A stretch of DNA of 22,772 nt, taken from positions 1 through 22,772 of the forward strand of contig CAZPJD010000011.1 of NCBI GenBank assembly GCA_964586775.1, read 5' to 3'. Positions 15,245 through 22,772 of this stretch are shown here, piece after piece; the stretch's first letter is position 1, and every line of letters begins with the position of its first letter. The translations under genes and the position numbers were made by a program. Under the pieces are notes generated by a model. That model was not told where the DNA came from, searched no databases, and saw only the letters and a list, made by a program, of their open reading frames with translations. The stretch comes from JADLEX01 sp964586775 (GTDB lineage: Bacteria > Lernaellota > Lernaellaia > JACKCT01).

Positions 15245-17764
15245 TCAGGGAAACGCCACGGGCCCGAGGCCCTGCGCGTTGGTGTTGCCATATTCGTCGC
15301 TCGCGCCGCCCGGCGCAATCGAAGTCGCGTGCGCCACGGCGTGCGTGCGCGTGAAGACGCCTTCGTATTCGCCGCCGCCTGTCGCGTCGAGCGTGACCGC
15401 CTCGTCGCCGAATCCCGACACGTGAATCGTCGCCTCGATCGAACCGCCTTCCGCGGCCGACCACGCCGTCGCCGATGCGGTCATCGACCGAAGCCGGAAT
15501 CCGCCGGGATTTGGCGGCACGAGTGCGCGGCAAGAGATGCGAAACAGGTCGCCGCCCAGCGGCGTGACCGCGAGGTCCGACACGGCAAGGTCCGTCGAAA
15601 CACCCACGGTAAACGTGCGCGAATAGATGGCGTATGGCGCGGCGCGCTCGCCGTCGGATTCCTCGCCCAAGACCTTTAACCGATACATCCCCGCCGGCGT
15701 TTGCGCCGTGAGTTCCCAATCGATGCGCCAACGATGCCGGCGTTGATACGGGTATCCACGCGTCTCGTAGCTCGGATCGGGCGCGTACTGCACCAGCGTG
15801 TCGATCGTCGCGTCGCTGACCTCACGGCCATCCGCGCCGACGAGCGGCGCGAAGCCCGAGCCGTCGTCGCGCTCCACGGTCACGCGCGGCGAGCCCAGCG
15901 CCGTATAGCCGCCCGACCACTCGAAGGTCACCGTGTCGAAGCGCTCGTAAGTCGCCTGTGCCTGCGTGATGATCTCACCCGCCAGCACGCCCGGTTCGAT
16001 CCCCTCGGGCACGTACGAATACGGCCACGGGTGTCGCTGGCGCGCGGGCGCGCCGATCTCGTTGTTCTCTTTTTCCGGCGTCAGAAGTTGCGTCGCGAGA
16101 TCGACATTTTGGCCCGCGAGCCACTCGCCGAATTTCGGCCCCCAGTAGTTCATCGAGGTTTCGTAGCCGCCCTGCAGCCAGTCCCATTCCATGAGCAGGT
16201 ACATCTGCGTGTCGTTGGCGTAGCCAAACGCCGCGATCTTGTCCGCGGGCCACACAAGTTCGGTTTCGAGGCTCTCGCGCAGATGCTTCGCCAGCCACGA
16301 GGTCAGCTCGCCGGGCATCAGCGGCATGATGTAATCGCCGAGGCGCACCACGCCGATCTCCGCGGTGTCGAGAACCCACGACCACGGCTCCACCCAGTGT
16401 ACGGGCACGTAGCATCCGTAATAGCCGTCGAGGAGCTTTGTCTCCTGATCGTTGCAATCGACGACCGAGCCCTCCTGCTCGAAAAACGACCGCTCGCCGC
16501 AACCCCACGCGCCGTGTTTGTATTCGTAGAACCTCCCGGTGACGAGGCCGTAGTAACCGAACTCGCCATCCTGATATCCGATCGCGTCGCGCGTGATCGT
16601 CACGCGCTTCGACACCATTTCGAAGGTCCAGTCGGCTGTCGGCACCAGGTCGTCGTAGGTGTCGCGGATCATGGCCGCCGCGCGCTGCCCCAAGTGCTCC
16701 AGATTCTGCCACTCGGGCAAATCGTAGCCTGAGCCAACCGGCGTCGAATCGCCGCCGGCCGCCTGAATGAACAGGACCGGCACCGCCGTGTCGAAGGTCG
16801 ATTCCATTCCGTGTTCCACCGCGCCGGGCGCGTCGGACGTCATCAGAGTGGAATGGGCCATGGTCCCGTGCATCCCCCAGCCGACCAGCACCGCGAGCGG
16901 CGATCCGTCCTCGCGATCGATGCGGGCCAGGAACATCCGGTCTTCCTTGTATTCGGGCGGGTTGTTCTGACACCGGCGGTCTCGGAAGAGCCGATTCGTG
17001 GGATCGAACGGCGCCTGCAGGGTCACCGCCATCCTGGCGGGTACGAGGTTCGCCATGCTGTCGGCAATCACGCGCGCGATCGACGCGGCCATGCGGTCCT
17101 CGATGCGCCGGTCGTAGGTGTCCATACCCGAAATGCCGAGCACCACGGGCAGGCCGTAGAAATGGTCGGGGCCGGAGTGCGTGTGTGTGGACGAGAGCCA
17201 AAGCTTTTCGGAGAGGTTGAGGCCGGTCAGGCGGCAGACCTCGTCGAGCACGCGCGTGTAGAGCGTGGCCGAGATGAGCGCCACGGGCACGCGCGCGATG
17301 ACGAGGCGGTCGGTCCCGTTGTCGATCGTGACGGCTTTGACGTCCGGGCGGTCGTGATAGCCTGTCGACGCGCCCATCATGATCGCGAAGGGATGACGCG
17401 GCCCCGAGCGCGCGCCGTAGCCGCCCATGCTGATGCCGACGGGCGCGTAGAGATCGCCCACGGCAACGCCCGCGTGCAAAGACGTGAGCGTTTCGCCGCC
17501 GGGCGCGTCGACGCAAACGGGAATCTCGGTGTCGTCGTCGCCGGTGTCGTCGTCCGCCGTGTCATCGTCAGGCAGAGGCGGCCACGTGTCGTCGTCGCCC
17601 GCGTCGTCGTCGCTCGTATCATCGTCGGGCAACGCGCCCGTGTCGTCGTCGCTGATGTCGTCGTCCGGCGCCGGACCATCCGCTCCATCGTCCGAATTGT
17701 CGGACCCGTTCCCGCACGCGACGCACGCGAACACCACCACCATCCAAACGAGAAGCGATTTCAT
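15245..17764 (-). CDS. Neutral/alkaline ceramidase-like lipoprotein
   Basis: 839 residues from the ATG at 17764. The open frame goes on upstream to 17890, but the signal peptide starts here. I see no strong ribosome-binding site. Signal MKSLLVWMVVVFACVAC with possible lipobox Cys14 or Cys17; Asp-rich linker with TWPPLP (60-65) to about residue 80. The catalytic region resembles Ceramidase_alk: HAGVAVGDLYAPVGISMGGY (97-116), STHTHSGPDHF with His194/His196 (probable zinc ligand region) and GWGMHGTMAHS. The C-terminal part looks like a beta-sandwich. Neutral ceramidases hydrolyse ceramide to sphingosine and fatty acid; relatives of unknown substrate exist, so the true lipid is uncertain. It is probably co-transcribed with the GH92 gene 10 bases downstream. 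Confidence 0.88.
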   Translation of the reverse strand: MKSLLVWMVVVFACVACGNGSDNSDDGADGPAPDDDISDDDTGALPDDDTSDDDAGDDDTWPPLPDDDTADDDTGDDDTEIPVCVDAPGGETLTSLHAGVAVGDLYAPVGISMGGYGARSGPRHPFAIMMGASTGYHDRPDVKAVTIDNGTDRLVIARVPVALISATLYTRVLDEVCRLTGLNLSEKLWLSSTHTHSGPDHFYGLPVVLGISGMDTYDRRIEDRMAASIARVIADSMANLVPARMAVTLQAPFDPTNRLFRDRRCQNNPPEYKEDRMFLARIDREDGSPLAVLVGWGMHGTMAHSTLMTSDAPGAVEHGMESTFDTAVPVLFIQAAGGDSTPVGSGYDLPEWQNLEHLGQRAAAMIRDTYDDLVPTADWTFEMVSKRVTITRDAIGYQDGEFGYYGLVTGRFYEYKHGAWGCGERSFFEQEGSVVDCNDQETKLLDGYYGCYVPVHWVEPWSWVLDTAEIGVVRLGDYIMPLMPGELTSWLAKHLRESLETELVWPADKIAAFGYANDTQMYLLMEWDWLQGGYETSMNYWGPKFGEWLAGQNVDLATQLLTPEKENNEIGAPARQRHPWPYSYVPEGIEPGVLAGEIITQAQATYERFDTVTFEWSGGYTALGSPRVTVERDDGSGFAPLVGADGREVSDATIDTLVQYAPDPSYETRGYPYQRRHRWRIDWELTAQTPAGMYRLKVLGEESDGERAAPYAIYSRTFTVGVSTDLAVSDLAVTPLGGDLFRISCRALVPPNPGGFRLRSMTASATAWSAAEGGSIEATIHVSGFGDEAVTLDATGGGEYEGVFTRTHAVAHATSIAPGGASDEYGNTNAQGLGPVAFP

Positions 17765-17899
17765 GCGGGGGAATCTAGCACAACGGGAGTCGGCGCTCAT
17801 CCCCGGCTTGTGCCGCGATGTCAGAGCCGCGACCGCAAGGAGACAGCAAGGAGGCGCCCCGATCATCTCGACACGGCGCGGGCACGCCACCGCGCCCCG

Positions 17900-19987
17900 T
17901 CAGTTGATGTATCCCAGCGACTTGAGCGTCTCGGTCTCGGTGCGCGAAAACCGGCGCGATTTGCCGCCTTCGATGCCGTGGCGTTTCACGAATTCGCGGT
18001 AGCGATCCTTCGCCGACTCCAGCGCCGCGCGGCCCGTTTCCAGATTCGCCTTGTCGGTCGCCGCGATCGACCACTTTTCGCCCGGATCGTCGGCGAGGTC
18101 GTAGAGTTCCTCGATGCCGGTGAGCTTCGAGTGCATGTATTTGAAGCCGCCGAAGACCACCGCCTCTTTCGGCTCGGAGTGCAGCGAACCCGCGAACGTG
18201 ATCGGATCGTCGGTCCACGCGGCGGCCTCGCCCGACATGAGCGGCGCGAGCGATCGGCCCGTGAACTGGTCGGGATCGAACCGGATGCCGCACAACTCCA
18301 AGATCGTCGGCGCGATCTGGTCGTGCGTCACGCGCCGGTCGACCTCGGCTACCGCCGGTTTGCCGCCGGGCGGCTTGATGATGAGCGGCACGCGAAGCAG
18401 CTCGTTGTACATCGCGTGGCCGTGCTCAAAGCCGCCGTGCTCCCAGAACTCCTCGCCGTGGTCGCTCAGCACCACGATCAGGGCGTCGTCGTACAGATCC
18501 AGTTTCTTCAGGCGCGTGACCAGGCGCTCGACGTTGTCGTCCACGAACCGGACCTCGGCGAGGTACAGGTCGCGCACCGCCTTCGCCTCCATGCGATCGG
18601 GCACCCAGAACCCCGAACGGATCACCTTCAGGTCCTTGTCGAACTCGCGTCCGACGCGCAGCGGGCGTTTGCGCTCGATGTATTTGTCCGGCGGCGTGTA
18701 AGGAAAGTGGGGGTCGTAGTAGTGAAGCCAGAAAAAGAAGTCGGCTTCGTGATTCGCCTTCATCCAACGCACCGCGCGGTCCGTGATCTGGGGCGTGGTG
18801 ACGTCGGTGTCGAATCGCTCGGGCGCAAACTTACGCAGCAGGGCGAATCCCAGGCTCGGCGTCGCGATCCGCTGCGGGTAGAACGAGAAGTTGTCGAACC
18901 GCCCGTTGAAGTTTCGCAGCAGGAAGGCGTTTCGGCCCGTGGCGGCGGTGTGATAGCCCTCGTCGGAGAACCACTCCGGCAGTGTGCGAACGGAGTCGGG
19001 CAGCACGTCGTGTCCGGCCATCGTGCGATGCACGAAGGGGTGCAGCCCCGTCATGATCGACGCGAAAGACGGCAGGGTCCACGGCGAGGCAGCATAAGCG
19101 TTGCGGAATACCACGCCGTCTTCGGCGAGCGCTTCGAGCGCGGGTGCCTTGACGCCGTTCTCCGGATCGTAGAGCGCGAGCGCGTCGGCGCGCAGCGTAT
19201 CGATGGTGAGCAGAATCACGTGGCGTACGGGCCGAGACCCGTCGCCCACCGCGTTTTCGGGCGCTTCGAGCCAGTTGCGCGACGCGTATTCGTGCCACGC
19301 GCCGCCAGCGAGCGCGAGAACGAAGAGGATGCCCGTCGATGTCGCCATGACCGCGGCGAAACGCCGTGCGGCGACCATATGACCGATCCAGATCGCGAGG
19401 GCGATGCCCATGGCGGCGAGGATCTGCCCCTTGCCGGCGGAATCGAGGTCGCGCGCGTCGATGATGGCCGCGAGCGCCGAAAACATCATCGGCGCGGCGA
19501 TCACAAGGCCGAGCATGGTCGTTCGCGCGTGGGGCTTGTCCCGCCAATACGCGGCGATGCGGTAGAACGCGATCGAGGTGACGACGGCGACGAAGAGTGG
19601 TCCGGCAATGGGCTGGACGAGCCCTTCCCCCCGCACCAGGGTCTTGATCGCACCGGACTGCGTCGCGAAGGTCATGGCGGTGAAGATCGCCGCGCCCAGG
19701 CCGATGGCCGCCTCGGGATCGCGATGGCCGAAGATCCTTTGCAGCACGATGAGGTCGAAGGTACGTGCGACGAGGTAGAGCGCGAAGACGGCGGCGAACG
19801 CGGCGGCCGCCGGCGCGAAGACCCCCGTGCGCGTCGTGAGCGCGGGGTCGTCGAGCACCGTGAGGAACCAGTCGAGCGCGGCGACGGAAAGGCCCGTCGT
19901 AAGCGCGCAGACGAGCCCGAGTGCGATGCGCCGGACCGGGGACTCCGTCGGCGTCATGGCCGCCGGAGAGGAAGTGTCGGAGGTCAA
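17900..19987 (-). CDS. Membrane-anchored sulfatase/alkaline-phosphatase-superfamily protein with Thr at the nucleophile position
   Basis: 695 residues if started at TTG 19987, which has GAGGA four bases upstream; an ATG at 19957 would give 685. The N-terminal ~235 residues contain about seven hydrophobic segments, so it is an inner-membrane protein. From about 254 comes a sulfatase-type domain: HVILLTIDTLRADAL (metal Asp263), SPWTLPSFASIMTG (301-314) and VVLSDHGEEFWEHGG (metal Asp509/His510). Aligned to the sulfatase C-x-P-x-R signature, the nucleophile is Thr304 and the Arg is Phe308, as in lipoteichoic-acid-synthase or phosphotransferase-like members rather than formylglycine sulfatases. 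Likely substrates are therefore phosphate diesters or lipid headgroups, but this is inference. Confidence 0.88.
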   Translation of the reverse strand: MTSDTSSPAAMTPTESPVRRIALGLVCALTTGLSVAALDWFLTVLDDPALTTRTGVFAPAAAAFAAVFALYLVARTFDLIVLQRIFGHRDPEAAIGLGAAIFTAMTFATQSGAIKTLVRGEGLVQPIAGPLFVAVVTSIAFYRIAAYWRDKPHARTTMLGLVIAAPMMFSALAAIIDARDLDSAGKGQILAAMGIALAIWIGHMVAARRFAAVMATSTGILFVLALAGGAWHEYASRNWLEAPENAVGDGSRPVRHVILLTIDTLRADALALYDPENGVKAPALEALAEDGVVFRNAYAASPWTLPSFASIMTGLHPFVHRTMAGHDVLPDSVRTLPEWFSDEGYHTAATGRNAFLLRNFNGRFDNFSFYPQRIATPSLGFALLRKFAPERFDTDVTTPQITDRAVRWMKANHEADFFFWLHYYDPHFPYTPPDKYIERKRPLRVGREFDKDLKVIRSGFWVPDRMEAKAVRDLYLAEVRFVDDNVERLVTRLKKLDLYDDALIVVLSDHGEEFWEHGGFEHGHAMYNELLRVPLIIKPPGGKPAVAEVDRRVTHDQIAPTILELCGIRFDPDQFTGRSLAPLMSGEAAAWTDDPITFAGSLHSEPKEAVVFGGFKYMHSKLTGIEELYDLADDPGEKWSIAATDKANLETGRAALESAKDRYREFVKRHGIEGGKSRRFSRTETETLKSLGYIN

Positions 19988-20076
19988 GCCGTCCTCGATC
20001 GAAGGGGTCGCCGCGTGCGGGGAATCGAGCGGAATTTAGTCCGAACGGGCGGTTGCGGCAAGGTGCGTTGCGCGAC

Positions 20077-21111
20077 CTAACCCGTCTTCTCCGGCTTGGG
20101 CACGGCGTGCGTCATCGAGGCGATTTCTTCGGCGGCGGCGCGCGACGCGGCCACGAATTCCTCGAGCTTTCGCTTCTTCTCTTCGAGCAGCTCGCCCGCG
20201 CGCACCTGCGTGTCGGCCACCGCGCGAGACGCCTTGGCCCAATAGGCGTCGAACATCCCCACGTCGAAATGCCCCTCGCGCAGAAGATTCGTCGTCAGCA
20301 CCTTTTCGTTCGGCTGGCGCAGATCCCAAACGATGCCGAGTGCCCCGAGGCCCTTGAGCACGTAGTAGGTCAGGTCGATCTCCCACCAATAAAATCCCTG
20401 TCTCGCGGTCCATTGGCAGTGGTGGTGGTTGTTGTGCCAGCCCTCGCCGCAGGTGACGAGCGCGATCAGCATCGAGTTGCGGCTCGTGTCGGTGGTGGCG
20501 AAACGCCGCCGGCCGAACAGGTGCGTGATCGAGTTGACGAAAAAGGTACCGTGATAGAGCAGGATCGTAGAGAGAAAGAACCCGGTGAACAGGGCGGACG
20601 CGCCGCCGAAGTACCACACCACGAGGCCGAGCAGCACGAAGGGGACCTCGTAGAATCGGTCCAGCCAACGCAATTCGGGATACTTGGCAAAATCTTCGAT
20701 GTACTTCAGGGGAACGGGTTTGAATTTGTCGCAGACGATCCAGCCCATGTGGCTCCACCAGAAACCGCGCAGCGGGGAGTGGATGTCCTCGGTCGTGTCG
20801 GAATAGCGGTGATGATGGCGGTGATGCCCCGCCCACCACAGCACGCCCTTTTGCGCCGTCGTCGATCCGCCGAGGGCGAGAATGAATTGGAACACGCGCC
20901 CGGTCTTGAACGAGCGATGGGCGAAATATCGATGATATCCCGCCGTGATGAAAAACATGCGGACGTAATACAGCGCGGCGCACAGCGCGACATCGGCCCA
21001 ACGCACGCCCGTCCAGAGCGCACCGAGCGGCGCGAGATGCAGCGCGAAGAACGGAATCGACGCGACCCAGTTGACCTTCTCGTCGGGGGGTCGCTGGTAG
21101 GCGGCTTTCAT
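20077..21111 (-). CDS. Delta9-type acyl-CoA desaturase (integral membrane, di-iron)
   Basis: 344 residues from the ATG at 21111, with AAGGAG nine bases upstream. The three histidine boxes of the stearoyl-CoA desaturase family are present: HRYFAH (60-65), HRHHH (97-101) and HNNHH (226-230), plus NSITH (193-197). Hydrophobic segments surround them in the usual 2+2 arrangement. The enzyme introduces a cis double bond into saturated acyl-CoA using oxygen and an electron donor, so the host is probably able to use oxygen. The C-terminal ~45 residues are charged and helical (EEKKRKLEEF) and may form a coiled coil beyond the family core. It is flanked by purF upstream and the sulfatase-like gene downstream, with no obvious functional link. 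Confidence 0.95.
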   Translation of the reverse strand: MKAAYQRPPDEKVNWVASIPFFALHLAPLGALWTGVRWADVALCAALYYVRMFFITAGYHRYFAHRSFKTGRVFQFILALGGSTTAQKGVLWWAGHHRHHHRYSDTTEDIHSPLRGFWWSHMGWIVCDKFKPVPLKYIEDFAKYPELRWLDRFYEVPFVLLGLVVWYFGGASALFTGFFLSTILLYHGTFFVNSITHLFGRRRFATTDTSRNSMLIALVTCGEGWHNNHHHCQWTARQGFYWWEIDLTYYVLKGLGALGIVWDLRQPNEKVLTTNLLREGHFDVGMFDAYWAKASRAVADTQVRAGELLEEKKRKLEEFVAASRAAAEEIASMTHAVPKPEKTG

Positions 21112-21231
21112 GGCGAAGGCTCCTTGGCGCGATAAAGGGGCGCGTGCGCCCGTCGCGCATCGGTCAGGATGACGGCAAAGCCGGGGGCGGTCAACGGAAT
21201 TTTCTTACGGAACGATGACGGCGGGGTAACG

Positions 21232-22674
21232 CTACCGTTCGCGGTCCTGACGCAGATCGAAGAGCGCGAGCTGGCGCGTGGGCCCGAAATCCGCCGGAGG
21301 ATCGGGGTAATCGCCGTCGAAGCAGGCGAAGCAGAAGCTGTCCGCGCCCTGCGGCAGGCAGGCGTGCAGCCCTTCCATCGAGAGATAGCCGAGCGAATCG
21401 GCCCCGATGTAGTCGCGGATCTCCTCGACGGTGGACGACGACGCGATCAGCTCTTCGCGGCGCGGCGTGTCGATGCCGTAGTAGCAGGGCCACGTGGTGG
21501 GCGGCGAACTGATGCGCACGTGGATCTCCCGCGCGCCCGCCGCCCGGATCATGCCGATGATTTTTTTCGACGTGGTGCCGCGCACGATCGAGTCGTCCAC
21601 CACCACCACGCTCTGACCCGCCAGCACCGAGCGGTTCGGGTTGAGCTTGAGCCTCACACCGAAGTTGCGGATGCCCTGCTCCGGCTCGATGAAGGTGCGT
21701 CCCGTGTAGTGGCTTCGCACAAGGCCGATGTCGAGCCGGATGCCCGACTCCTTGCTGAATCCGAACGCCGCCGGCGAGCCGGAATCGGGGATCGCGATCA
21801 CCACGTCGGCCGTCGCCGGATGCTCGCGGGCGAGCCGCGCGCCGAGCGACTGGCGGATCGGGTAGCACTCCTGCCCGTAGAGGCGCGAATCGGGTCGCGC
21901 GAAGTAGATGTACTCGAACACGCAGTGCGCGTGGCGCTTGGGCTCGAAGGGCTTGATCGACCGCACACCCTGATCGTCAATCACGACGACCTCGCCGGGC
22001 TCGATCTCGCGCACGTACTCGGCCTCGATCAGATCGAGGGCGCAGGTCTCACTCGCGACGATCCACGCCTCGCGTCCGTCGTCGGTGGTCTTGCGGCCCA
22101 GCGCGAGCGGCCGCCAGCCTCGGGGGTCGCGCGCGGCGATCAGGCGATCCGCCGCGAGCATGACCAGACTGAAGGACCCGCGCAGGCGTTCGAGGGCATC
22201 GATCACGCGATCGACCACGGGCTTTCGCGAGTGCGCGAAGAGGTGGACGATCACCTCGGTGTCCATCGTCGAGCGGAAGATCGATCCCAGTTCCTCGAGC
22301 TCGCGGCGCAGCTCGGCGGCGTTGACGAGATTGCCGTTGTGCGCCACGGAAAACGGTCCCGCCGGCGTGTCGACGACGATCGGCTGCGCGTTGCGCAGCG
22401 TCGACGCCCCCGCGGTGGAGTAACGCACGTGGCCGATGGCGAGCTCGCCGGGCAGGTTTCGCAGGGTCTCCTCGTCGAACGCGGTGTGGACGAGGCCCAT
22501 GGCCCGCTGGGCGAGCGCGCGCTCGCCATCGAACGACACGATGCCGGCGCTCTCCTGCCCGCGATGCTGCAGCGCGTGAAGCCCTAAATAGACGAGGGTG
22601 GACGCCTCGGGGTGGCCGTACACGCCCACCACGCCGCATTGGTCGTGGAAATGATCGTCGTCGAGCTGCTTCAT
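21232..22674 (-). CDS. purF: Amidophosphoribosyltransferase (first step of purine synthesis)
   Basis: 480 residues from the ATG at 22674 (GGGAA upstream). It converts PRPP and glutamine to phosphoribosylamine in the cytoplasm. The N-terminal class II glutaminase domain starts at CGVVGVYG: Cys13 is the nucleophile after removal of a 12-residue propeptide, as in Fe-S type PurF. The phosphoribosyltransferase domain carries the PRPP loop VVVVDDSIVRGTTS (356-369). Cys251, Cys397, Cys448 and Cys451 fit the 4Fe-4S cluster ligands of the Bacillus-type enzyme. Length is normal for the family. No other purine genes are visible; the upstream neighbour lies outside the window. The frame extends 27 codons further upstream to 22755 without a sensible start. 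Confidence 0.97.
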   Translation of the reverse strand: MKQLDDDHFHDQCGVVGVYGHPEASTLVYLGLHALQHRGQESAGIVSFDGERALAQRAMGLVHTAFDEETLRNLPGELAIGHVRYSTAGASTLRNAQPIVVDTPAGPFSVAHNGNLVNAAELRRELEELGSIFRSTMDTEVIVHLFAHSRKPVVDRVIDALERLRGSFSLVMLAADRLIAARDPRGWRPLALGRKTTDDGREAWIVASETCALDLIEAEYVREIEPGEVVVIDDQGVRSIKPFEPKRHAHCVFEYIYFARPDSRLYGQECYPIRQSLGARLAREHPATADVVIAIPDSGSPAAFGFSKESGIRLDIGLVRSHYTGRTFIEPEQGIRNFGVRLKLNPNRSVLAGQSVVVVDDSIVRGTTSKKIIGMIRAAGAREIHVRISSPPTTWPCYYGIDTPRREELIASSSTVEEIRDYIGADSLGYLSMEGLHACLPQGADSFCFACFDGDYPDPPADFGPTRQLALFDLRQDRER

Positions 22675-22772
22675 CCGATTCCCAAACCGATCCTTCCGTT
22701 GCGTTCCCTCAACCCGCGTCTCGCCGTCTCGCTTCGCTCGACTCCACTCCCCCATCCGATGGGAGAGGGGCC

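Noticed and set aside
7845..19987. FGE-fold protein as the maturase of the sulfatase-like protein in the same window
   Set aside because: The sulfatase-like protein has Thr where formylglycine would form, and the FGE-fold protein shows no paired catalytic cysteines and is a DGR target.
16811..20080. Very long plus-strand open frame (over 1000 codons) opposite the ceramidase-like and sulfatase-like genes
   Set aside because: It is antisense to two genes with clear family motifs, is Arg/His/Val-rich with no recognisable domain, and is the usual by-product of high GC.
22690..22772. Possible repeat element at the right edge (CCCATC/GATGGG and CTCGCTTCGCTCG-type sequence)
   Set aside because: The inverted repeat is only 6 bp and the segment is cut by the window edge; I cannot show that it is repeated.

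Overview
The window is GC-rich bacterial DNA packed with exported proteins. Several have lipoprotein signal peptides followed by long runs of aspartate ('DDD' linkers). This style is familiar from deltaproteobacterial-grade genomes (Myxococcota and relatives, often metagenome-assembled). That placement is inference; no rRNA or other phylogenetic marker is present apart from purF. Nearly everything is on the minus strand. The only convincing plus-strand gene is a secreted papain-like protease (3453-5471).

Layout, left to right. 1-2178 (-) is a large lipoprotein with propeller-like repeats that runs off the left edge; it has no stop inside the window. Its base composition changes abruptly near 655. 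2467-3216 (-) is a small Cys-rich lipoprotein with a clear terminator, divergent from the protease. 5488-8774 (-) is a complete diversity-generating retroelement (DGR). In transcription order it holds a secreted target protein with an FGE-sulfatase/C-type-lectin fold and a variable repeat (VR) at its C-terminus, an HRDC-domain accessory protein, an Avd-type accessory protein, a reverse transcriptase with YMDD, an Asn-codon-rich template repeat (TR), and a rho-independent terminator. By eye, the 123-bp TR and VR differ at 22 positions, and all 22 are adenines in the TR. Two small exported proteins lie just upstream: a 98-residue four-Cys protein and a CAP-domain lipoprotein.

9821-17764 (-) holds three large lipoproteins: a probable (alpha/alpha)6-type protein of unknown activity, a GH92 alpha-mannosidase-like enzyme and a neutral-ceramidase-like enzyme. 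All three carry the same Asp-rich linker with an embedded TWPPLP motif. A YhcG/DUF1016-type PD-(D/E)XK nuclease sits among them and contains in-frame palindromic DNA repeats. 17900-22674 (-) holds a membrane-anchored sulfatase-superfamily protein with Thr in place of the usual Cys/Ser, a Delta9 acyl-CoA desaturase and purF.

Working picture: most of the window makes a cell-surface toolkit of glycan, lipid and protein degrading lipoproteins. The DGR is set into it and diversifies the ligand-binding face of an exported lectin-fold protein. The DGR is the outstanding system. The class is known, but this cassette combines HRDC and Avd accessories, a TR that overlaps the RT stop, a heptamer repeat inside the RT gene and a linked small Cys-rich exported protein.
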